39,715 nt of DNA from an uncultured Paracoccaceae bacterium (GCA_947311485.1 CAMZLM010000008.1:1-39715); one strand, 5' to 3'; counted from the first letter of the stretch, positions 1-9,634 are shown. The notes: a model not told the origin generated them from the letters alone. Translations and numbers: made by a program.

Positions 1-510
1 AAGGGAGACCTACCTCCAGTAGAAGCTGCCTTAAGGTTGCTGTCAAGCGAATCGGTCAAAATTTTAGGCCAAAGCCCGCTGTATAAATCCAAAGCCTTTC
101 CGGAGGGGTCAGGATCCGATTTCACGAATGGAGCTGTATTGTGCGAAACAACCCTTTCCGCGCAAGGGGTTCTGGCACATCTCCATGCAATAGAAAGCCG
201 GCTAGGCCGCACCAGAGCCCACCGTTGGGAGCCACGTATAATTGATTTGGATTTGATCGATTTTGACGGTGAAATCGCGCCGGACCCCGCCGGCTATCGT
301 AAATGGCGGGATTTGCCGTTGGAAAGCCAGATGAATCAGGCCCCTGAATCGCTGATTCTCCCGCATCCACGACTTCAGGATCGGGTCTTTGTATTGGTGC
401 CGATGCGCGATGTCGCCCCCGATTGGCTGCATCCGGTCAGCGGCGAAACACTGGACCAGATGCTATCCCGCTTCAACAAGGCACAACTGGCAGAAGTCTG
501 GCTCGCCTAA
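1..510 (+). CDS. folK: 2-amino-4-hydroxy-6-hydroxymethyldihydropteridine pyrophosphokinase (5' end missing)
   Basis: FolK transfers pyrophosphate from ATP to 6-hydroxymethyl-7,8-dihydropterin in cytosolic folate synthesis. The frame is open from base 1 (reading KGDLPPVEAALRLL), so the true start and the N-terminal glycine-rich strand lie outside the window; the TTG at 37 is only an internal codon. The HPPK signature is clear at bases 220-270 (RAHRWEPRIIDLDLIDF), where the acidic residues bind Mg-ATP and the Arg/Trp face the pterin. The family's LPHPRL element follows near 358-375. An inserted stretch between them makes this copy somewhat longer than E. coli FolK. It lies 79 bases upstream of rpoZ on the same strand, a usual order in Rhodobacterales. 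Family call is secure; only the N-terminus is unknown. Confidence 0.95.
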   Translation, partial: KGDLPPVEAALRLLSSESVKILGQSPLYKSKAFPEGSGSDFTNGAVLCETTLSAQGVLAHLHAIESRLGRTRAHRWEPRIIDLDLIDFDGEIAPDPAGYRKWRDLPLESQMNQAPESLILPHPRLQDRVFVLVPMRDVAPDWLHPVSGETLDQMLSRFNKAQLAEVWLA

Positions 511-589
511 AACGCATTAGCCCTTGCCATTTGGCGGCAAACCCCCTATTTGCTGCTATTCTGATATCCCGCATCCTTGGAGTCGCCCT

Positions 590-940
590 ATGGCCCGTGT
601 AACTGTCGAAGATTGTGTAGACAAAGTGGCAAACCATTTCGAGCTGGTGATGCTCGCGGCACATCGTGCCCGTGAAATCGCATCCGGTTCCGAATTGACC
701 GTACCACGTGACAACGACAAAAATCCGGTTGTTGCCCTGCGCGAAATTGCAGAGGAAACCCTGACAGCCGAACAGCTGCGCGAAGCCGCGATCCAGAGCC
801 ACCAGACCCAGATCGAAGTTGACGAACCCGAGGAAGACCAGATGGCCTTGCTCATGGGAGCCGAAAACGACAAGCCCGAGGACAATATGTCCGAGGAAAA
901 CCTGCTGCGCGCGCTGATGGAAGCACAGGAAATGAAATAA
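590..940 (+). CDS. rpoZ: RNA polymerase omega subunit
   Basis: Omega is the small RNA polymerase subunit that helps beta' fold and, in proteobacteria, contributes to a ppGpp binding site. The 116-residue protein opens [20 protein letters not shown], matching the omega N-terminus that packs on beta'. The acidic C-terminal tail ([12 protein letters not shown]) is typical of alphaproteobacterial omega. I chose ATG at 590 rather than the in-frame upstream codon at 524 because it restores the family N-terminus and has a GGAG Shine-Dalgarno at 579-582. The (p)ppGpp enzyme follows after 56 bases, the same rpoZ-spoT pairing seen across proteobacteria, so the ppGpp maker and part of its target are adjacent. 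Confidence 0.97.
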   Translation: MARVTVEDCVDKVANHFELVMLAAHRAREIASGSELTVPRDNDKNPVVALREIAEETLTAEQLREAAIQSHQTQIEVDEPEEDQMALLMGAENDKPEDNMSEENLLRALMEAQEMK

Positions 941-996
941 CCTGCGGCGCGTCGCTATTTGGCGGCACCGCATAGAGCCGTCAGGACAAAGCCGAA

Positions 997-3114
997 ATGA
1001 TCGCCGTTGAAGAGCTGATCAATCAGGTCAAAGGGTACAATCCCGAGGCCAACACGGAACGCCTCGCGGCGGCATATCAATACGGGTTTGACAAACATGA
1101 TGGCCAGACCCGCCATTCCGGCGAACCCTATTTCACCCATCCTGTTGCCGTTGCCAGCCTGATGGCGGAACAGCGGCTGGATGACGACACCATCATCACC
1201 GCCCTGCTGCATGACACGGTCGAAGACACGGACGCCACCTATAACGAGGTGGCCGAACTGTTTGGCACCGAAGTTGCGCAGCTGGTGGATGGCGTAACCA
1301 AGCTGACCAATCTGGAGTTAAGCTCCAAAGACGACAAACAGGCCGAAAATTTTCGCAAACTTCTGTTGGCCATGTCCAAGGACGTGCGGGTGATCCTGGT
1401 CAAACTGGGCGACCGTCTGCACAACATGCGCACGATCAAACACATGCGTCCGGACAAACAACAGCAAAAAGCCCGCGAAACCATGGATATTTATGCCCCT
1501 CTTGCCGGGCGCATGGGGATGCAGTGGATGCGCGACGAGCTGGAAGACCTGTGCTTCAAGGTGCTGAACCCCGAAGCCCGCAATTCCATCATGCGCCGCT
1601 TTGTCAGCCTGCGCAATGAAACCGGTGATGTGGTCACCAAGATCACCGACGACATCGAAGAGGTCCTGTTCAAAGCCAGCATCAAGGCCACTGTTTTCGG
1701 GCGCGAGAAAAAGCCTTATTCGATCTGGCGCAAGATGGAGGAAAAGAAAGAAGGTTTTTCCCGCTTGTCCGACATTTACGGTTTTCGCATCATCACCCAC
1801 AGCGAAGACGACGTTTACAAGGCTTTGGGCAAGGTACATCGCCGCTGGATGGCGGTGCCGGGGCGGTTCAAGGATTACATTAGCCAGCCGAAATCAAACG
1901 GCTATCGTTCCCTACACACCACAGTTTCCGGTCGTGATGGCAAACGGGTCGAAATTCAGATCCGCACACAGGCCATGCATGACGTGGCCGAATCCGGTGT
2001 TGCGGCGCATTGGTCCTATAAAGACGGCGAGCGCGTGGAAAACCGTTTTGCCGTGGACCCGTTCAAATGGCTGGCCAGTCTGACCGAACGGTTTGCCAGC
2101 GAGGACCACACCAACGACGAATTTCTGGAACATGTCAAACTGGAAATGTTCGCGGATCAGGTGTTCTGCTTTACCCCCAAAGGCGACGTGATCCGCCTGC
2201 CACGGGGGGCTACGCCGATCGACTTCGCCTATGCCATTCACACCCGTATCGGGTCTGCCTGTGTCGGGGCCAAGGTAGATGGGCGGCGCGTGCCGCTCTG
2301 GACCCGCTTGCGCAATGGGCAATCCATCCAGATCACCACCGCACAGGGGCAAAAGCCACAGGCGACATGGTTGGACATTGTCGTCACCGGACGGGCAAAA
2401 TCCGCCATCCGGCGGGCGCTGCGGGCCGAACAACAAGAAAGCAAAATCAAACTGGGCCGTGAATTGGCACGGGTTGCATTGGAACATGTGGGCAAAAAAG
2501 CCACCGACAAGGCGCTGGAAACTGCTGCAGACCGGCTGGGATTGGGCAATGCGGATGCATTACTTGCCAAGATCGGAGCAGCGGAAATCACCGGTTCCGA
2601 ATTGGTCGAGGTGCTCTATCCCGAACTGACCCGCCAAACCGAAGATCAACTGGACCTGCCACCGGAACGCATTTTGGGGTTGGAGGCCGATCAATTTGCC
2701 ACCCCGGCCAGCTGCTGTCAGCCCTTGCCCGGCGAACGCATTGTCGGCATTGCAACGCCGGGTCAGGGTGTGTTGGTCCACACCATCCATTGCGATAAAT
2801 TACAGGAATACGATTCAGAGCCGGAACGCTGGATTGATCTGCATTGGTCGCAGGGCCGGCGCGAACCGACCCGTCGGGCGACGTTGCAGATCACCATGGC
2901 CAACGGATCCGGCGTGCTCGGGCGTATTTGCACATTGATCGGTGAACAGAATGCCAATATCTCGGACCTGAAAATCACCGACCGCAAACAGGATTTTTAC
3001 CGGATGACGATTGATATCGATGTGCGGGATGTGGAACACCTGATCCATGTTATCACCGCAATTCAGGCCGATTCGGATGTCGCGGATTGTGAACGCAAAA
3101 ACAAAGAAACCTAG
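997..3114 (+). CDS. rsh: Bifunctional (p)ppGpp synthetase/hydrolase (RelA/SpoT homologue)
   Basis: This 705-residue protein makes and degrades the alarmone (p)ppGpp. The N-terminal HD hydrolase domain keeps its metal-binding motif (His72-Asp73, Glu76-Asp77 in LLHDTVEDT). The synthetase domain carries RFKD at 290-293, the RXKD form of bifunctional Rel/SpoT enzymes rather than the EXDD form of monofunctional RelA, followed by NGYRSLHT and EIQIRT. A TGS domain follows at about 389-450 (FTPKGDVIRLPRGATPIDFAY) and a C-terminal ACT domain at about 630-700. Both activities therefore look intact, as expected for the single long RSH of most alphaproteobacteria. The start has no strong Shine-Dalgarno, but the N-terminus aligns well with the family. 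Confidence 0.96.
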   Translation: MIAVEELINQVKGYNPEANTERLAAAYQYGFDKHDGQTRHSGEPYFTHPVAVASLMAEQRLDDDTIITALLHDTVEDTDATYNEVAELFGTEVAQLVDGVTKLTNLELSSKDDKQAENFRKLLLAMSKDVRVILVKLGDRLHNMRTIKHMRPDKQQQKARETMDIYAPLAGRMGMQWMRDELEDLCFKVLNPEARNSIMRRFVSLRNETGDVVTKITDDIEEVLFKASIKATVFGREKKPYSIWRKMEEKKEGFSRLSDIYGFRIITHSEDDVYKALGKVHRRWMAVPGRFKDYISQPKSNGYRSLHTTVSGRDGKRVEIQIRTQAMHDVAESGVAAHWSYKDGERVENRFAVDPFKWLASLTERFASEDHTNDEFLEHVKLEMFADQVFCFTPKGDVIRLPRGATPIDFAYAIHTRIGSACVGAKVDGRRVPLWTRLRNGQSIQITTAQGQKPQATWLDIVVTGRAKSAIRRALRAEQQESKIKLGRELARVALEHVGKKATDKALETAADRLGLGNADALLAKIGAAEITGSELVEVLYPELTRQTEDQLDLPPERILGLEADQFATPASCCQPLPGERIVGIATPGQGVLVHTIHCDKLQEYDSEPERWIDLHWSQGRREPTRRATLQITMANGSGVLGRICTLIGEQNANISDLKITDRKQDFYRMTIDIDVRDVEHLIHVITAIQADSDVADCERKNKET

Positions 3115-3134
3115 CCGGAAAAACAGGAGCAAGC

Positions 3135-3788
3135 GTGTTCAAACGCCGTAAACCACGTACCTATTGGGAATCTGTTGTCGAGGCAGTATATCCCCGTGCC
3201 GGCTGGGCCCGAGTGATCAGCTATCTGGGTCATCGCATCAAACGTCTGCCCGATTCCCCCCATAAAATCGCGATTGGTTTTGCCTGCGGGGCGTTTGTTT
3301 CATTTACCCCGCTTTACGGTTTTCATTTTGTTTCCGCGATGGCGCTGGCCTATTTACTGCGGGGAAATCTGGTGGCTTCGCTGCTGGGCACATGGGTCGG
3401 CAATCCGCTGACCTTTCCGTTCATTGCCACAACCAGCTATCAACTGGGCCTGCGCCTGCTGGGAATGTCCTCCGAGGAAACCGTCTGGCACAAGCTCAAG
3501 AGCAGCTTTACCGAGGCCTCTGCCACGCTCTGGGCCAACACCAAGGCGCTGTTCGGGGCGGAACCCAGCCCCTGGACCGGATTTTACGAGTTTTTTCACG
3601 ATATTTTCCTGCCTTATCTGGTCGGGGGAATCGTGCCCGGAATTATTTGTGGTATCGTGTGTTATTACATTGTGCGCCCGTTGGTGGCCGCCTATCAACA
3701 CCGCCGCAAGGGCCAGTTGATGGCCAAGTTCAAAGAACTCAAGGCAAAACGCAAAGCAACTACTGACGAGACCAAAGAATCACGCTAG
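3135..3788 (+). CDS. DUF2062 family membrane protein
   Basis: A 217-residue protein starting at GTG 3135 behind an AGGAG at 3125-3129. A basic N-terminus is followed by hydrophobic segments around residues 45-95 and 150-185, then a strongly basic C-terminal tail rich in Lys. The segment after [21 protein letters not shown], with GNPLTFPF shortly behind, is characteristic of DUF2062, an inner-membrane family of unknown function. It lies 20 bases after rsh and 31 before pdxJ, so is probably co-transcribed, but position alone does not reveal its role. Confidence 0.85.
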   Translation: MFKRRKPRTYWESVVEAVYPRAGWARVISYLGHRIKRLPDSPHKIAIGFACGAFVSFTPLYGFHFVSAMALAYLLRGNLVASLLGTWVGNPLTFPFIATTSYQLGLRLLGMSSEETVWHKLKSSFTEASATLWANTKALFGAEPSPWTGFYEFFHDIFLPYLVGGIVPGIICGIVCYYIVRPLVAAYQHRRKGQLMAKFKELKAKRKATTDETKESR

Positions 3789-3819
3789 GCTCGGAACAGT
3801 TCTACCGAGGAGACGTGAC

Positions 3820-4608
3820 ATGACCGGATCACTGACACAGCCCATTGGCCGTTTGCGGCTGGGCATCAACATTGACCACGTGGCCACTGTGCGTAATGCA
3901 CGTGGTGGCAATTATCCCGATCCGCTGCGCGCGGCATTGCTGGCGGAACAGGCCGGAGCCGACGGCATCACCGCACACCTGCGCGAAGACCGGCGCCACA
4001 TCACCGACACCGATATTGACGGATTGATGGATGGCTTGAATGTGCCGTTGAATTTCGAAATGGCCGCCACTGACGAAATGCAGGCGATTGCTCTGCGTCA
4101 CAAACCCCATGCCGTTTGTATCGTGCCGGAAAAACGGCAGGAACTGACCACCGAAGGCGGGCTGGAAGTGGCGCGTCAGGAAAACAAACTGGCGCATTTC
4201 ATCGCCCCCTTGCGCGATGCCGGTTGCCGCGTGTCGATCTTTATCGCCGCCGACAAACCCCAGATCGACGCAGCCGCCCGTATTGGTGCGCCGGTGATTG
4301 AACTGCACACCGGTGCCTATTGCGATTACCACGCCGAGGAAAAATTCGACAAACGCGACAGCGAACTGGAACGCCTGCGCGACATGACAGCCTATGCCAC
4401 CGATCTGGGCCTCGAGGTCCACGCCGGCCACGGGCTGACCTATGAAACCGTGAAACCCATCGCAGCCTTTCCCGAAATAATGGAACTGAACATCGGCCAC
4501 TTCCTGATTGGCGAGGCAATTTTTTCCGGCCTCGACAGCGCCGTACGCCGCATGCGCGCCCTGATGGATGAAGCCCGCAACGAAACATTCGGTTCCGGCG
4601 TCGCATGA
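3820..4608 (+). CDS. pdxJ: Pyridoxine 5'-phosphate synthase
   Basis: PdxJ condenses 1-deoxy-D-xylulose 5-phosphate with 3-amino-2-oxopropyl phosphate, the last step of the DXP-dependent vitamin B6 pathway, as a cytosolic (beta/alpha)8 barrel. The 262-residue protein shows the family blocks [17 protein letters not shown] (14-30), HLREDRRHI (53-61), a VHAGHGL motif and [16 protein letters not shown] near the C-terminus. These hold the active-site His and Arg residues and the phosphate site. ATG 3820 is preceded by GAGGAG at 3809-3814. The stop overlaps the next start (ATGA at 4605-4608), implying coupling to the LysE gene. acpS further on keeps the widespread pdxJ-acpS association. Confidence 0.97.
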   Translation: MTGSLTQPIGRLRLGINIDHVATVRNARGGNYPDPLRAALLAEQAGADGITAHLREDRRHITDTDIDGLMDGLNVPLNFEMAATDEMQAIALRHKPHAVCIVPEKRQELTTEGGLEVARQENKLAHFIAPLRDAGCRVSIFIAADKPQIDAAARIGAPVIELHTGAYCDYHAEEKFDKRDSELERLRDMTAYATDLGLEVHAGHGLTYETVKPIAAFPEIMELNIGHFLIGEAIFSGLDSAVRRMRALMDEARNETFGSGVA

Positions 4609-5225
4609 ATGGTTTTGAACTCTTCATGCTAACGTTGGTTTGGTTTTTGGGTGGCATTAGCCCCGGGCCGGCCACCATGGCCATTGCCGGCACGTCGATG
4701 GCCCAAGGCCGCACGCACGGCGTCTTGCTGGCACTGGGCGTATTCACCGGATCTGCGTTTTGGGGTCTTGCAGCAGCCTTTGGCTTGGGAGCTGTGATGA
4801 TGGCAAATGGCTGGGTTATCGAGGTTTTACGCTATATCGCGGCGATCTATCTGATGTGGCTTGGTTATAAATCACTGAAATCCGCATTTGGGAACAAACC
4901 CCTAATTGCCGGAGATACAGCCGGACAATCGTTGTGGGGTTCCTACCGTAAAGGACTGTTTATTCACCTTACCAATCCTAAGCCCGTCTTTGGCTGGGGT
5001 GCCGTATTCAGTGTTGCCGTTCCTGCCGGATCAGGCGTGGCGGAATTGATGCAGGTCGGATTTACCTTGGGCCTGTGCTCCTTGTTGACATTTCCGGCCT
5101 ACGCATGGGTTTTATCTACTGGCAAGGCCTTGGCCCTGTATCAGAGATTTGGCCGCTGGATCACGGGAACGTTTGGTGTGTTGTTCGGTGCCGCTGGCAT
5201 TAGTTTTCTGGCTGCACGGCAATGA
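4605..5225 (+). CDS. LysE family translocator
   Basis: A 206-residue, very hydrophobic protein with about six predicted membrane helices. It opens with the LysE/RhtB hallmark helix ending in [12 protein letters not shown], and has a second conserved element [14 protein letters not shown] mid-protein. LysE-family proteins export amino acids or related small molecules; the substrate cannot be told from sequence. It overlaps pdxJ at its start and acpS at its end, each by ATGA, so it is translationally embedded in the pdxJ-acpS operon. That placement is uncommon enough to suggest either a chance insertion or export of a B6-linked metabolite; the second idea is only inference. Confidence 0.88.
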   Translation: MNGFELFMLTLVWFLGGISPGPATMAIAGTSMAQGRTHGVLLALGVFTGSAFWGLAAAFGLGAVMMANGWVIEVLRYIAAIYLMWLGYKSLKSAFGNKPLIAGDTAGQSLWGSYRKGLFIHLTNPKPVFGWGAVFSVAVPAGSGVAELMQVGFTLGLCSLLTFPAYAWVLSTGKALALYQRFGRWITGTFGVLFGAAGISFLAARQ

Positions 5226-5638
5226 TCCTTGGCGTTGGCACCGATATGGCCAATATCGACCGGATTAGCGGCACGCTGGACCGGTTTGGCGACAGGTTCC
5301 GCAATCGGGTGTTTACCGAAGCAGAGCAAGAAAAAGCCGCGCGCCGCAAGGATGTTGCCGGCACCTATGCCAAACGCTGGGCCGCCAAGGAGGCTTGCTC
5401 CAAGGCGCTTGGCACCGGTCTGGCGATGGGAATCAGCTGGAAGGACATGTCGGTCAAAAATCTGCACACCGGCCAGCCGGTGATGGAACTGACCGGCTGG
5501 GCGGCAAAACGGCTGGCCGAAATGACTCCAGAGGGGCACAAGGCCGTTGTGCATGTGTCGCTAACAGACGATCACCCTTGGGCACAGGCATTTGTGATCA
5601 TTGATGCCGTGCCGCTGACCGGCGCACAGGTTGACTAA
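5222..5638 (+). CDS. acpS: Holo-[acyl-carrier-protein] synthase
   Basis: AcpS moves 4'-phosphopantetheine from CoA to a serine of apo-ACP, activating fatty acid synthesis. The 138-residue protein has the family's opening [12 protein letters not shown] with Mg ligand Asp8. The second signature, [16 protein letters not shown], contains Glu57 and the CoA-contacting Lys. The C-terminus ([18 protein letters not shown]) is the usual final strand pair. ATG 5222 overlaps the LysE stop (ATGA). The length is normal for proteobacterial AcpS, and lepB follows after 54 bases as in many Rhodobacterales. Confidence 0.96.
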   Translation: MILGVGTDMANIDRISGTLDRFGDRFRNRVFTEAEQEKAARRKDVAGTYAKRWAAKEACSKALGTGLAMGISWKDMSVKNLHTGQPVMELTGWAAKRLAEMTPEGHKAVVHVSLTDDHPWAQAFVIIDAVPLTGAQVD

Positions 5639-5692
5639 TCCCGCACAAAACGCCATGTAGCTTGGAAAACGCAATCCCAAAAGGCAAAGCAC

Positions 5693-6499
5693 ATGGCGAG
5701 CAAAGAAAATTCTTCAGGCGGTATCGCCGAAACCTTTAAAACGGTCTTTTGGGCGTTGTTTCTAGCCGGCATCATCCGCACTATTCTGTTTCAACCATTC
5801 TGGATCCCGTCAGGATCAATGAAACCCACCTTGTTGATCGGGGACTTCCTGTTTGTAAACAAGTTGTCCTACGGTTATTCTTGGGCCTCTTGTCCCACCA
5901 TCGGCAAATTTAACCTCTGTGGTTTTGCCAAGGGCTGGGATGGGCGCCTGTTGGGCAGTGAACCCGAACGCGGTGACATTATCGTGTTCAAACACCCCAG
6001 CAATGAATCCGATTTCATCAAACGTTTGATTGGTCTGCCCGGCGATAAAATTCAGGTCATCAAGGGCCGCCTGCATATCAACGGTCAGCCGGTAGAAATG
6101 GTAAAGACAGCCGATTTCATCGAGGAATACGGCCCGCAAGGTCCGCTTGGAAATCGCCCGCGTTGTGCCAACGGGGCCGTTGGCGTAGGCGGCGATTGTA
6201 TCAAACAGGCCTTTACCGAAACCTTGCCCAATGGCGTCAAACACGCGATCCTGAATATCGGCACCACGCAGGCGGATAATACCAGTGTGTTTACGGTTCC
6301 CGAGGGGCATTATTTTTTCATGGGTGACAATCGTGACAATTCCACCGACAGCCGCTTTAAACAACCCTATGGCGTTGGCATGGTGCCGGCATCCTATCTG
6401 GTGGGACGCGCGGATCGGGTGATATTCTCCTCTGCCGGTTCATCCATTATGGCCTTCTGGACATGGCGCAGTGACCGTTTCTTTAAGGGGCTGGAGTGA
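5693..6499 (+). CDS. lepB: Signal peptidase I
   Basis: LepB cleaves signal peptides from secreted proteins at the outer face of the inner membrane. The 268-residue protein has a single N-terminal membrane helix at about residues 14-36. Box [15 protein letters not shown], follows with nucleophile Ser42; general base Lys110 lies in [13 protein letters not shown]; and the box E motif [12 protein letters not shown] comes near residue 210. Serine and lysine form the catalytic dyad. Start ATG 5693 gives the short cytoplasmic N-terminus typical of alphaproteobacteria. The stop overlaps the GTG start of rnc (GTGA at 6496-6499), a conserved lepB-rnc-era order. Confidence 0.97.
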   Translation: MASKENSSGGIAETFKTVFWALFLAGIIRTILFQPFWIPSGSMKPTLLIGDFLFVNKLSYGYSWASCPTIGKFNLCGFAKGWDGRLLGSEPERGDIIVFKHPSNESDFIKRLIGLPGDKIQVIKGRLHINGQPVEMVKTADFIEEYGPQGPLGNRPRCANGAVGVGGDCIKQAFTETLPNGVKHAILNIGTTQADNTSVFTVPEGHYFFMGDNRDNSTDSRFKQPYGVGMVPASYLVGRADRVIFSSAGSSIMAFWTWRSDRFFKGLE

Positions 6500-7182
6500 A
6501 ACTCGCCGCCGAATTAAAGGCCTTCGAGGTCCGGCTCGGGCATCGGTTTAAACAGCCCGCGTTGCTGATTGAGGCCATGACCCACTCGTCGCTGTCCTCT
6601 GCCACACGCAACGACAACCAGCGGCTCGAATTTCTGGGCGATCGGGTGTTGGGGCTGGTGATGAGCGAAGCATTACTGGATCACGATACCGATGCCGCAG
6701 AGGGGCTGTTGGCCCCGCGCTTTAATGCCATGGTCCGCAAGGAAACCTGTGCAGAGGTCGCGCGCGAAATTGATCTGGGTGCCGCGCTGAAAATGGGACG
6801 GTCCGAAATGTTGTCCGGCGGACGGCGCAAACAGGCGCTGTTGGCGGATGCGCTGGAAGCGGTGATCGCAGCTGTTTATCGGGATGCCGGCTATGATGTG
6901 GCCCGCAAACTGGTGCTGAACCTTTGGGGAAAACGGATTGCCAGCGCACAGAAAGACGCGCGCGACGCCAAGACCAGCCTGCAAGAATGGGCGCAATCGC
7001 GCGGGATGCCACCACCAAAATATGTCGAGGTCGGCCGCTCTGGTCCGGACCACGCGCCGGTGTTCGAGATTGAGGCCCGTCTGGAAGATGGCCATGTCAC
7101 CAAGGCCAGCGCCACATCGAAACGACAGGCCCAGCAAGTCGCTGCGGCAGAAATGCTTGAAAAACTGGAAGCCGGAAAATGA
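6496..7182 (+). CDS. rnc: Ribonuclease III
   Basis: RNase III cuts double-stranded RNA in rRNA and mRNA processing. The 228-residue protein has the nuclease signature [13 protein letters not shown] (41-53) with Glu45 and Asp49, and the second acidic pair Asp118/Glu121 in [14 protein letters not shown]; these are the Mg ligands. A C-terminal double-stranded RNA-binding domain starts at about residue 160 ([11 protein letters not shown]) and ends in the [16 protein letters not shown] helix. Start is GTG 6496, overlapping the lepB stop; ATGA at 7179-7182 joins it to era. All catalytic residues are present. Confidence 0.97.
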   Translation: MKLAAELKAFEVRLGHRFKQPALLIEAMTHSSLSSATRNDNQRLEFLGDRVLGLVMSEALLDHDTDAAEGLLAPRFNAMVRKETCAEVAREIDLGAALKMGRSEMLSGGRRKQALLADALEAVIAAVYRDAGYDVARKLVLNLWGKRIASAQKDARDAKTSLQEWAQSRGMPPPKYVEVGRSGPDHAPVFEIEARLEDGHVTKASATSKRQAQQVAAAEMLEKLEAGK

Positions 7183-8093
7183 CTGAAACACGCTGTGGAT
7201 TTGTAGCTTTGATCGGGGAGCCCAACGCGGGAAAATCGACCCTGATGAACCGCATTGTCGGGGCCAAAGTGTCGATCGTAACCCACAAGGTACAAACCAC
7301 CCGTGCCCGAATTCGTGGCATCGCCATCAAGGACCAGACCCAGATCGTGTTCGTCGATACACCCGGCCTGTTCCGCACGCGGCGCAATCTGGACAAGGCC
7401 ATGGTTGCCGCTGCCTGGGCCGGTGCCGCCGACGGGGATATCACCGTGCTGTTGATCGAAGCCCATCGCGGCGTCACCGAAGGCGTGAAGATGATCCTCG
7501 AGGGGCTGAAAGAACGGGTCAGTGAAAAAACCCGACTGGTTCTGGCGATCAACAAGATCGACAAAGTGAAGGCGGATCAGCTGCTGGCCCTGACACAGGA
7601 ATTGAATGAGGCATTCGATTTTGCCAAAACCTTCATGATTTCGGCGGAAAAGGGCCACGGCGTTGATGCTCTGACCGGTTATCTGGCGGAAAACCTGCCC
7701 AAGGGACCGTGGCTCTATCCGGAAGACCAGATCGCAGATGTGCCGATGCGGATGATTGCCTCTGAAATCACCCGCGAAAAACTGATGCTGCGCTTGCATC
7801 AGGAACTGCCGTATTTCCTGACCGTGGAAACCGAAAACTGGGACAACCGCAAGGACGGCACCGTGCGGATTGATCAAGTGATCTATGTCACCCGCGACGG
7901 ACACAAGGGGATCACCCTTGGCCCGCGTGGCCAGACCATCAAAGCCGTCAGCATGGCGGCCCGGGCCGAACTGAAGGAAATAATCGGTACTGAAGTGCAT
8001 CTGTTTTTGCAGGTGAAGGTCCGCCCGAAATGGGAACAAGAGGCCGAACGGTTCACCGAAATGGGGTTGGATTTTTCCGACACCAAGGGATAG
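7179..8093 (+). CDS. era: GTPase Era, 30S ribosome maturation factor
   Basis: Era is a GTPase that binds the 3' end of 16S rRNA and the 30S subunit during assembly. The 304-residue protein has G1 GEPNAGKS (13-20), G3 DTPG (60-63) and G4 NKID (125-128), then a C-terminal KH domain at about 205-290 with the motif [16 protein letters not shown]2 lies near the TTRARIRG stretch at 40-47. The start overlaps rnc by ATGA and the DUF1491 gene begins 3 bases after its stop, so the lepB-rnc-era group is clearly one transcription unit. Confidence 0.97.
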   Translation: MTETRCGFVALIGEPNAGKSTLMNRIVGAKVSIVTHKVQTTRARIRGIAIKDQTQIVFVDTPGLFRTRRNLDKAMVAAAWAGAADGDITVLLIEAHRGVTEGVKMILEGLKERVSEKTRLVLAINKIDKVKADQLLALTQELNEAFDFAKTFMISAEKGHGVDALTGYLAENLPKGPWLYPEDQIADVPMRMIASEITREKLMLRLHQELPYFLTVETENWDNRKDGTVRIDQVIYVTRDGHKGITLGPRGQTIKAVSMAARAELKEIIGTEVHLFLQVKVRPKWEQEAERFTEMGLDFSDTKG

Positions 8094-8096
8094 CCC

Positions 8097-8426
8097 ATGT
8101 CCCGCCTGACCGCTGAATTCTGGGTAAGCGCCTATTTGCGGCGACTGTCTCTGGCGGGAATTGCGGCATTTGTCACGGCCAAGGGCGATGCAACAGCAGG
8201 GGCTATTTTGGTAAAACAGGCCCCGTTGGATCGCACAGCTACGCTGTTTCAACGCAGTTATGACATCGACGGAACGCGCATTTGGGTTGTGCTGGCCAAG
8301 GGGGCCGAACCGGATGTGGACGCCGTGATTGCCAAACAGCGCAGCTTTGATCCGGATCTTTGGGTGATCGAGGTCGAAGACCGCGACGGGCGGCATTTGC
8401 TGGATGAGGAAGGCTTGGCGCATTGA
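8097..8426 (+). CDS. DUF1491 family protein
   Basis: A 109-residue protein opening MSRLTAEFWVSAYLRRL, a form I recognise as DUF1491, a small alphaproteobacterial family of unknown function often found near era and recO. It has no signal peptide, membrane helix or obvious catalytic motif. Alternating beta-like segments (GAILVKQAPLD, TRIWVVLAKG, LWVIEVED) suggest a small alpha/beta fold. It starts 3 bases after era and is probably part of that operon. Confidence 0.82.
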   Translation: MSRLTAEFWVSAYLRRLSLAGIAAFVTAKGDATAGAILVKQAPLDRTATLFQRSYDIDGTRIWVVLAKGAEPDVDAVIAKQRSFDPDLWVIEVEDRDGRHLLDEEGLAH

Positions 8427-8456
8427 ATTGTGCGGACTGTCCCGATTTACGGGGGC

Positions 8457-8471
8457 GGAGCCTCCGGCAAA
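8457..8471. repeat. GGAGCCTCCGGC-type intergenic element
   Basis: The 15-mer GGAGCCTCCGGCAAA recurs exactly at 27316-27330, and its CCTCCGGC core is shared with the hairpin at 21311-21344. Here it follows GGGGGC and can form a short stem. Resembles the G+C-rich repeats common between genes in Roseobacter-group genomes; its function is unknown and could be termination after the era-DUF1491 unit. Confidence 0.4.
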
Positions 8472-8486
8472 GGAATTTTCAGGAAA

Positions 8487-8531
8487 ATGAAACTGTTTGG
8501 TGGTCTGTTCGGTCAGACCGCTTTAGGCTGA
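8487..8531 (+). CDS. Possible 14-residue leader peptide before recO
   Basis: An AGGA at 8481-8484 precedes ATG 8487, opening a 14-codon frame (MKLFGGLFGQTALG) that stops 4 bases before the recO start. A small GGTCTG/CAGACC stem-loop (8502-8507 with 8514-8519) lies inside it. It could be a translated leader that couples ribosomes to recO, or chance. No homology can be claimed for so short a peptide. Confidence 0.25.
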   Translation: MKLFGGLFGQTALG

Positions 8532-8535
8532 GCAT

Positions 8536-9264
8536 ATGGAATGGCGGGATCAGGGGGTTGTGATTTCTGTGCGCAAGCATGGCGAGACCTCGGTAATACT
8601 GGATGTGTTGACCATGGCGCACGGGCGTCATGCCGGTGTGGTGCGCGGGGGCGTGTCGCGGCGGTTGGCACCTGTGTTGCAACCCGGCAACCAGATCAGC
8701 GTAGAATGGCACGCGCGGCTGGAGGAGCATCTAGGCAGCTATCGGGTGGAATTGCTGCGGTCGCGGAGCCGGATCATGGGGGATCGCGGTGCATTGGCGG
8801 CGCTAGCGTCGGTTTGTGCCATGGTCGGGTTCGGATTTCCCGAACGGATGGTATTTCCCGATCTGTATGACAGCACCACCGCGGTTCTGGATGCGCTGGA
8901 GGTCGGAGCAGATTGGCCACGGGCCTATGCGCTCTGGGAATTGCAATTATTGGATGAATTGGGCTACGGGCTGGATTTGTCCTGCTGCGCGGTCACAGGG
9001 CAGCAGGATGATCTGGTGTTTGTGTCGCCCCGATCCGGGCGCGCCGTAAGCCGCACCGGAGCAGGGAACTGGGCGCAAAAATTATTGCCGCTGCCCGCAT
9101 TTTTACGGGATCGTGGCGACGCGAGCAGCGCGCAGGTGTTGGATGCCCTGCACACCACCGGCTATTTTCTGGAACGGCGTTTGGCGGCGGGTCTGGGAAA
9201 ACGGTCCGTTCCTGCCGCACGGGAACGGTTGGTGTCGGTGCTGGAGCGGATCAGTTCCGTGTAA
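8536..9264 (+). CDS. recO: DNA repair protein RecO
   Basis: RecO works with RecR (and RecF) to load RecA on SSB-coated single-stranded DNA in recombinational repair. The 242-residue protein begins MEWRDQGVVISVRKHGETS, the N-terminal OB-fold strand pair of the family, continuing LDVLTMAHGRHAGVVRGGVSRR. The helical middle domain follows, then a C-terminal part with PAFLRD and TGYFLERRL. Length is typical. It sits downstream of era, its common neighbour in bacteria. Its 3' end overlaps the convergent META-domain gene by 14 bases. Confidence 0.94.
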   Translation: MEWRDQGVVISVRKHGETSVILDVLTMAHGRHAGVVRGGVSRRLAPVLQPGNQISVEWHARLEEHLGSYRVELLRSRSRIMGDRGALAALASVCAMVGFGFPERMVFPDLYDSTTAVLDALEVGADWPRAYALWELQLLDELGYGLDLSCCAVTGQQDDLVFVSPRSGRAVSRTGAGNWAQKLLPLPAFLRDRGDASSAQVLDALHTTGYFLERRLAAGLGKRSVPAARERLVSVLERISSV

Positions 9265-9634
9265 ACAGCAGGGATTGGCCCGCATCATTTGTCAGCAGCA
9301 GCGATTCTGCCTTGCGTTCAATCAAGGTCATATCAGCCAGCATTTCAAAGTAACGTTGTTCCAGTGCCAATGCAGCACATGCCATCCGCGTTGCCCGTAC
9401 AGGGCCGATTTCAAACCACGGCAACGGGGCTTTTTGCGAGGCGCTGTATCGATTGCAGGGCGCTTGCCCGGCTATTTCGCCTTTTTGCGGGAAGGTCAGG
9501 GTGATATTTTCCGTCACCGGTTCGGCATTCATGCTCTGCAATTTCCAGATATCGGTCGTGTCCACCTGACCCGAAATGGTTTCATCCGCGCATGCAGATA
9601 ACAAAAGGCTTGCGATCAAGAGTGTTTTTTTCAT
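9251..9634 (-). CDS. META domain-containing lipoprotein
   Basis: A 127-residue protein with a lipoprotein signal peptide: MKKT, a hydrophobic core, then lipobox LSAC with Cys15 as the lipidation site. The mature part resembles the META/HslJ fold: W-K-L-Q near its start, a GEIAGQAPCNRYSASQ block (the family has G-x-x-G-C-N-x-Y/F) and MACAALALEQRYFEML (family T-x-M-A-C), so two conserved Cys may pair. Such proteins are exported and of unclear function. It converges on recO and lies 27 bases after the transporter remnant on the same strand. Confidence 0.8.
   Translation of the reverse strand: MKKTLLIASLLLSACADETISGQVDTTDIWKLQSMNAEPVTENITLTFPQKGEIAGQAPCNRYSASQKAPLPWFEIGPVRATRMACAALALEQRYFEMLADMTLIERKAESLLLTNDAGQSLLFTRN

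Noticed and set aside
6891-8423. 510-codon open frame on the minus strand
   Set aside because: It runs antisense through era and DUF1491; those plus-strand proteins have all family motifs and codon bias, and the antisense product resembles nothing.
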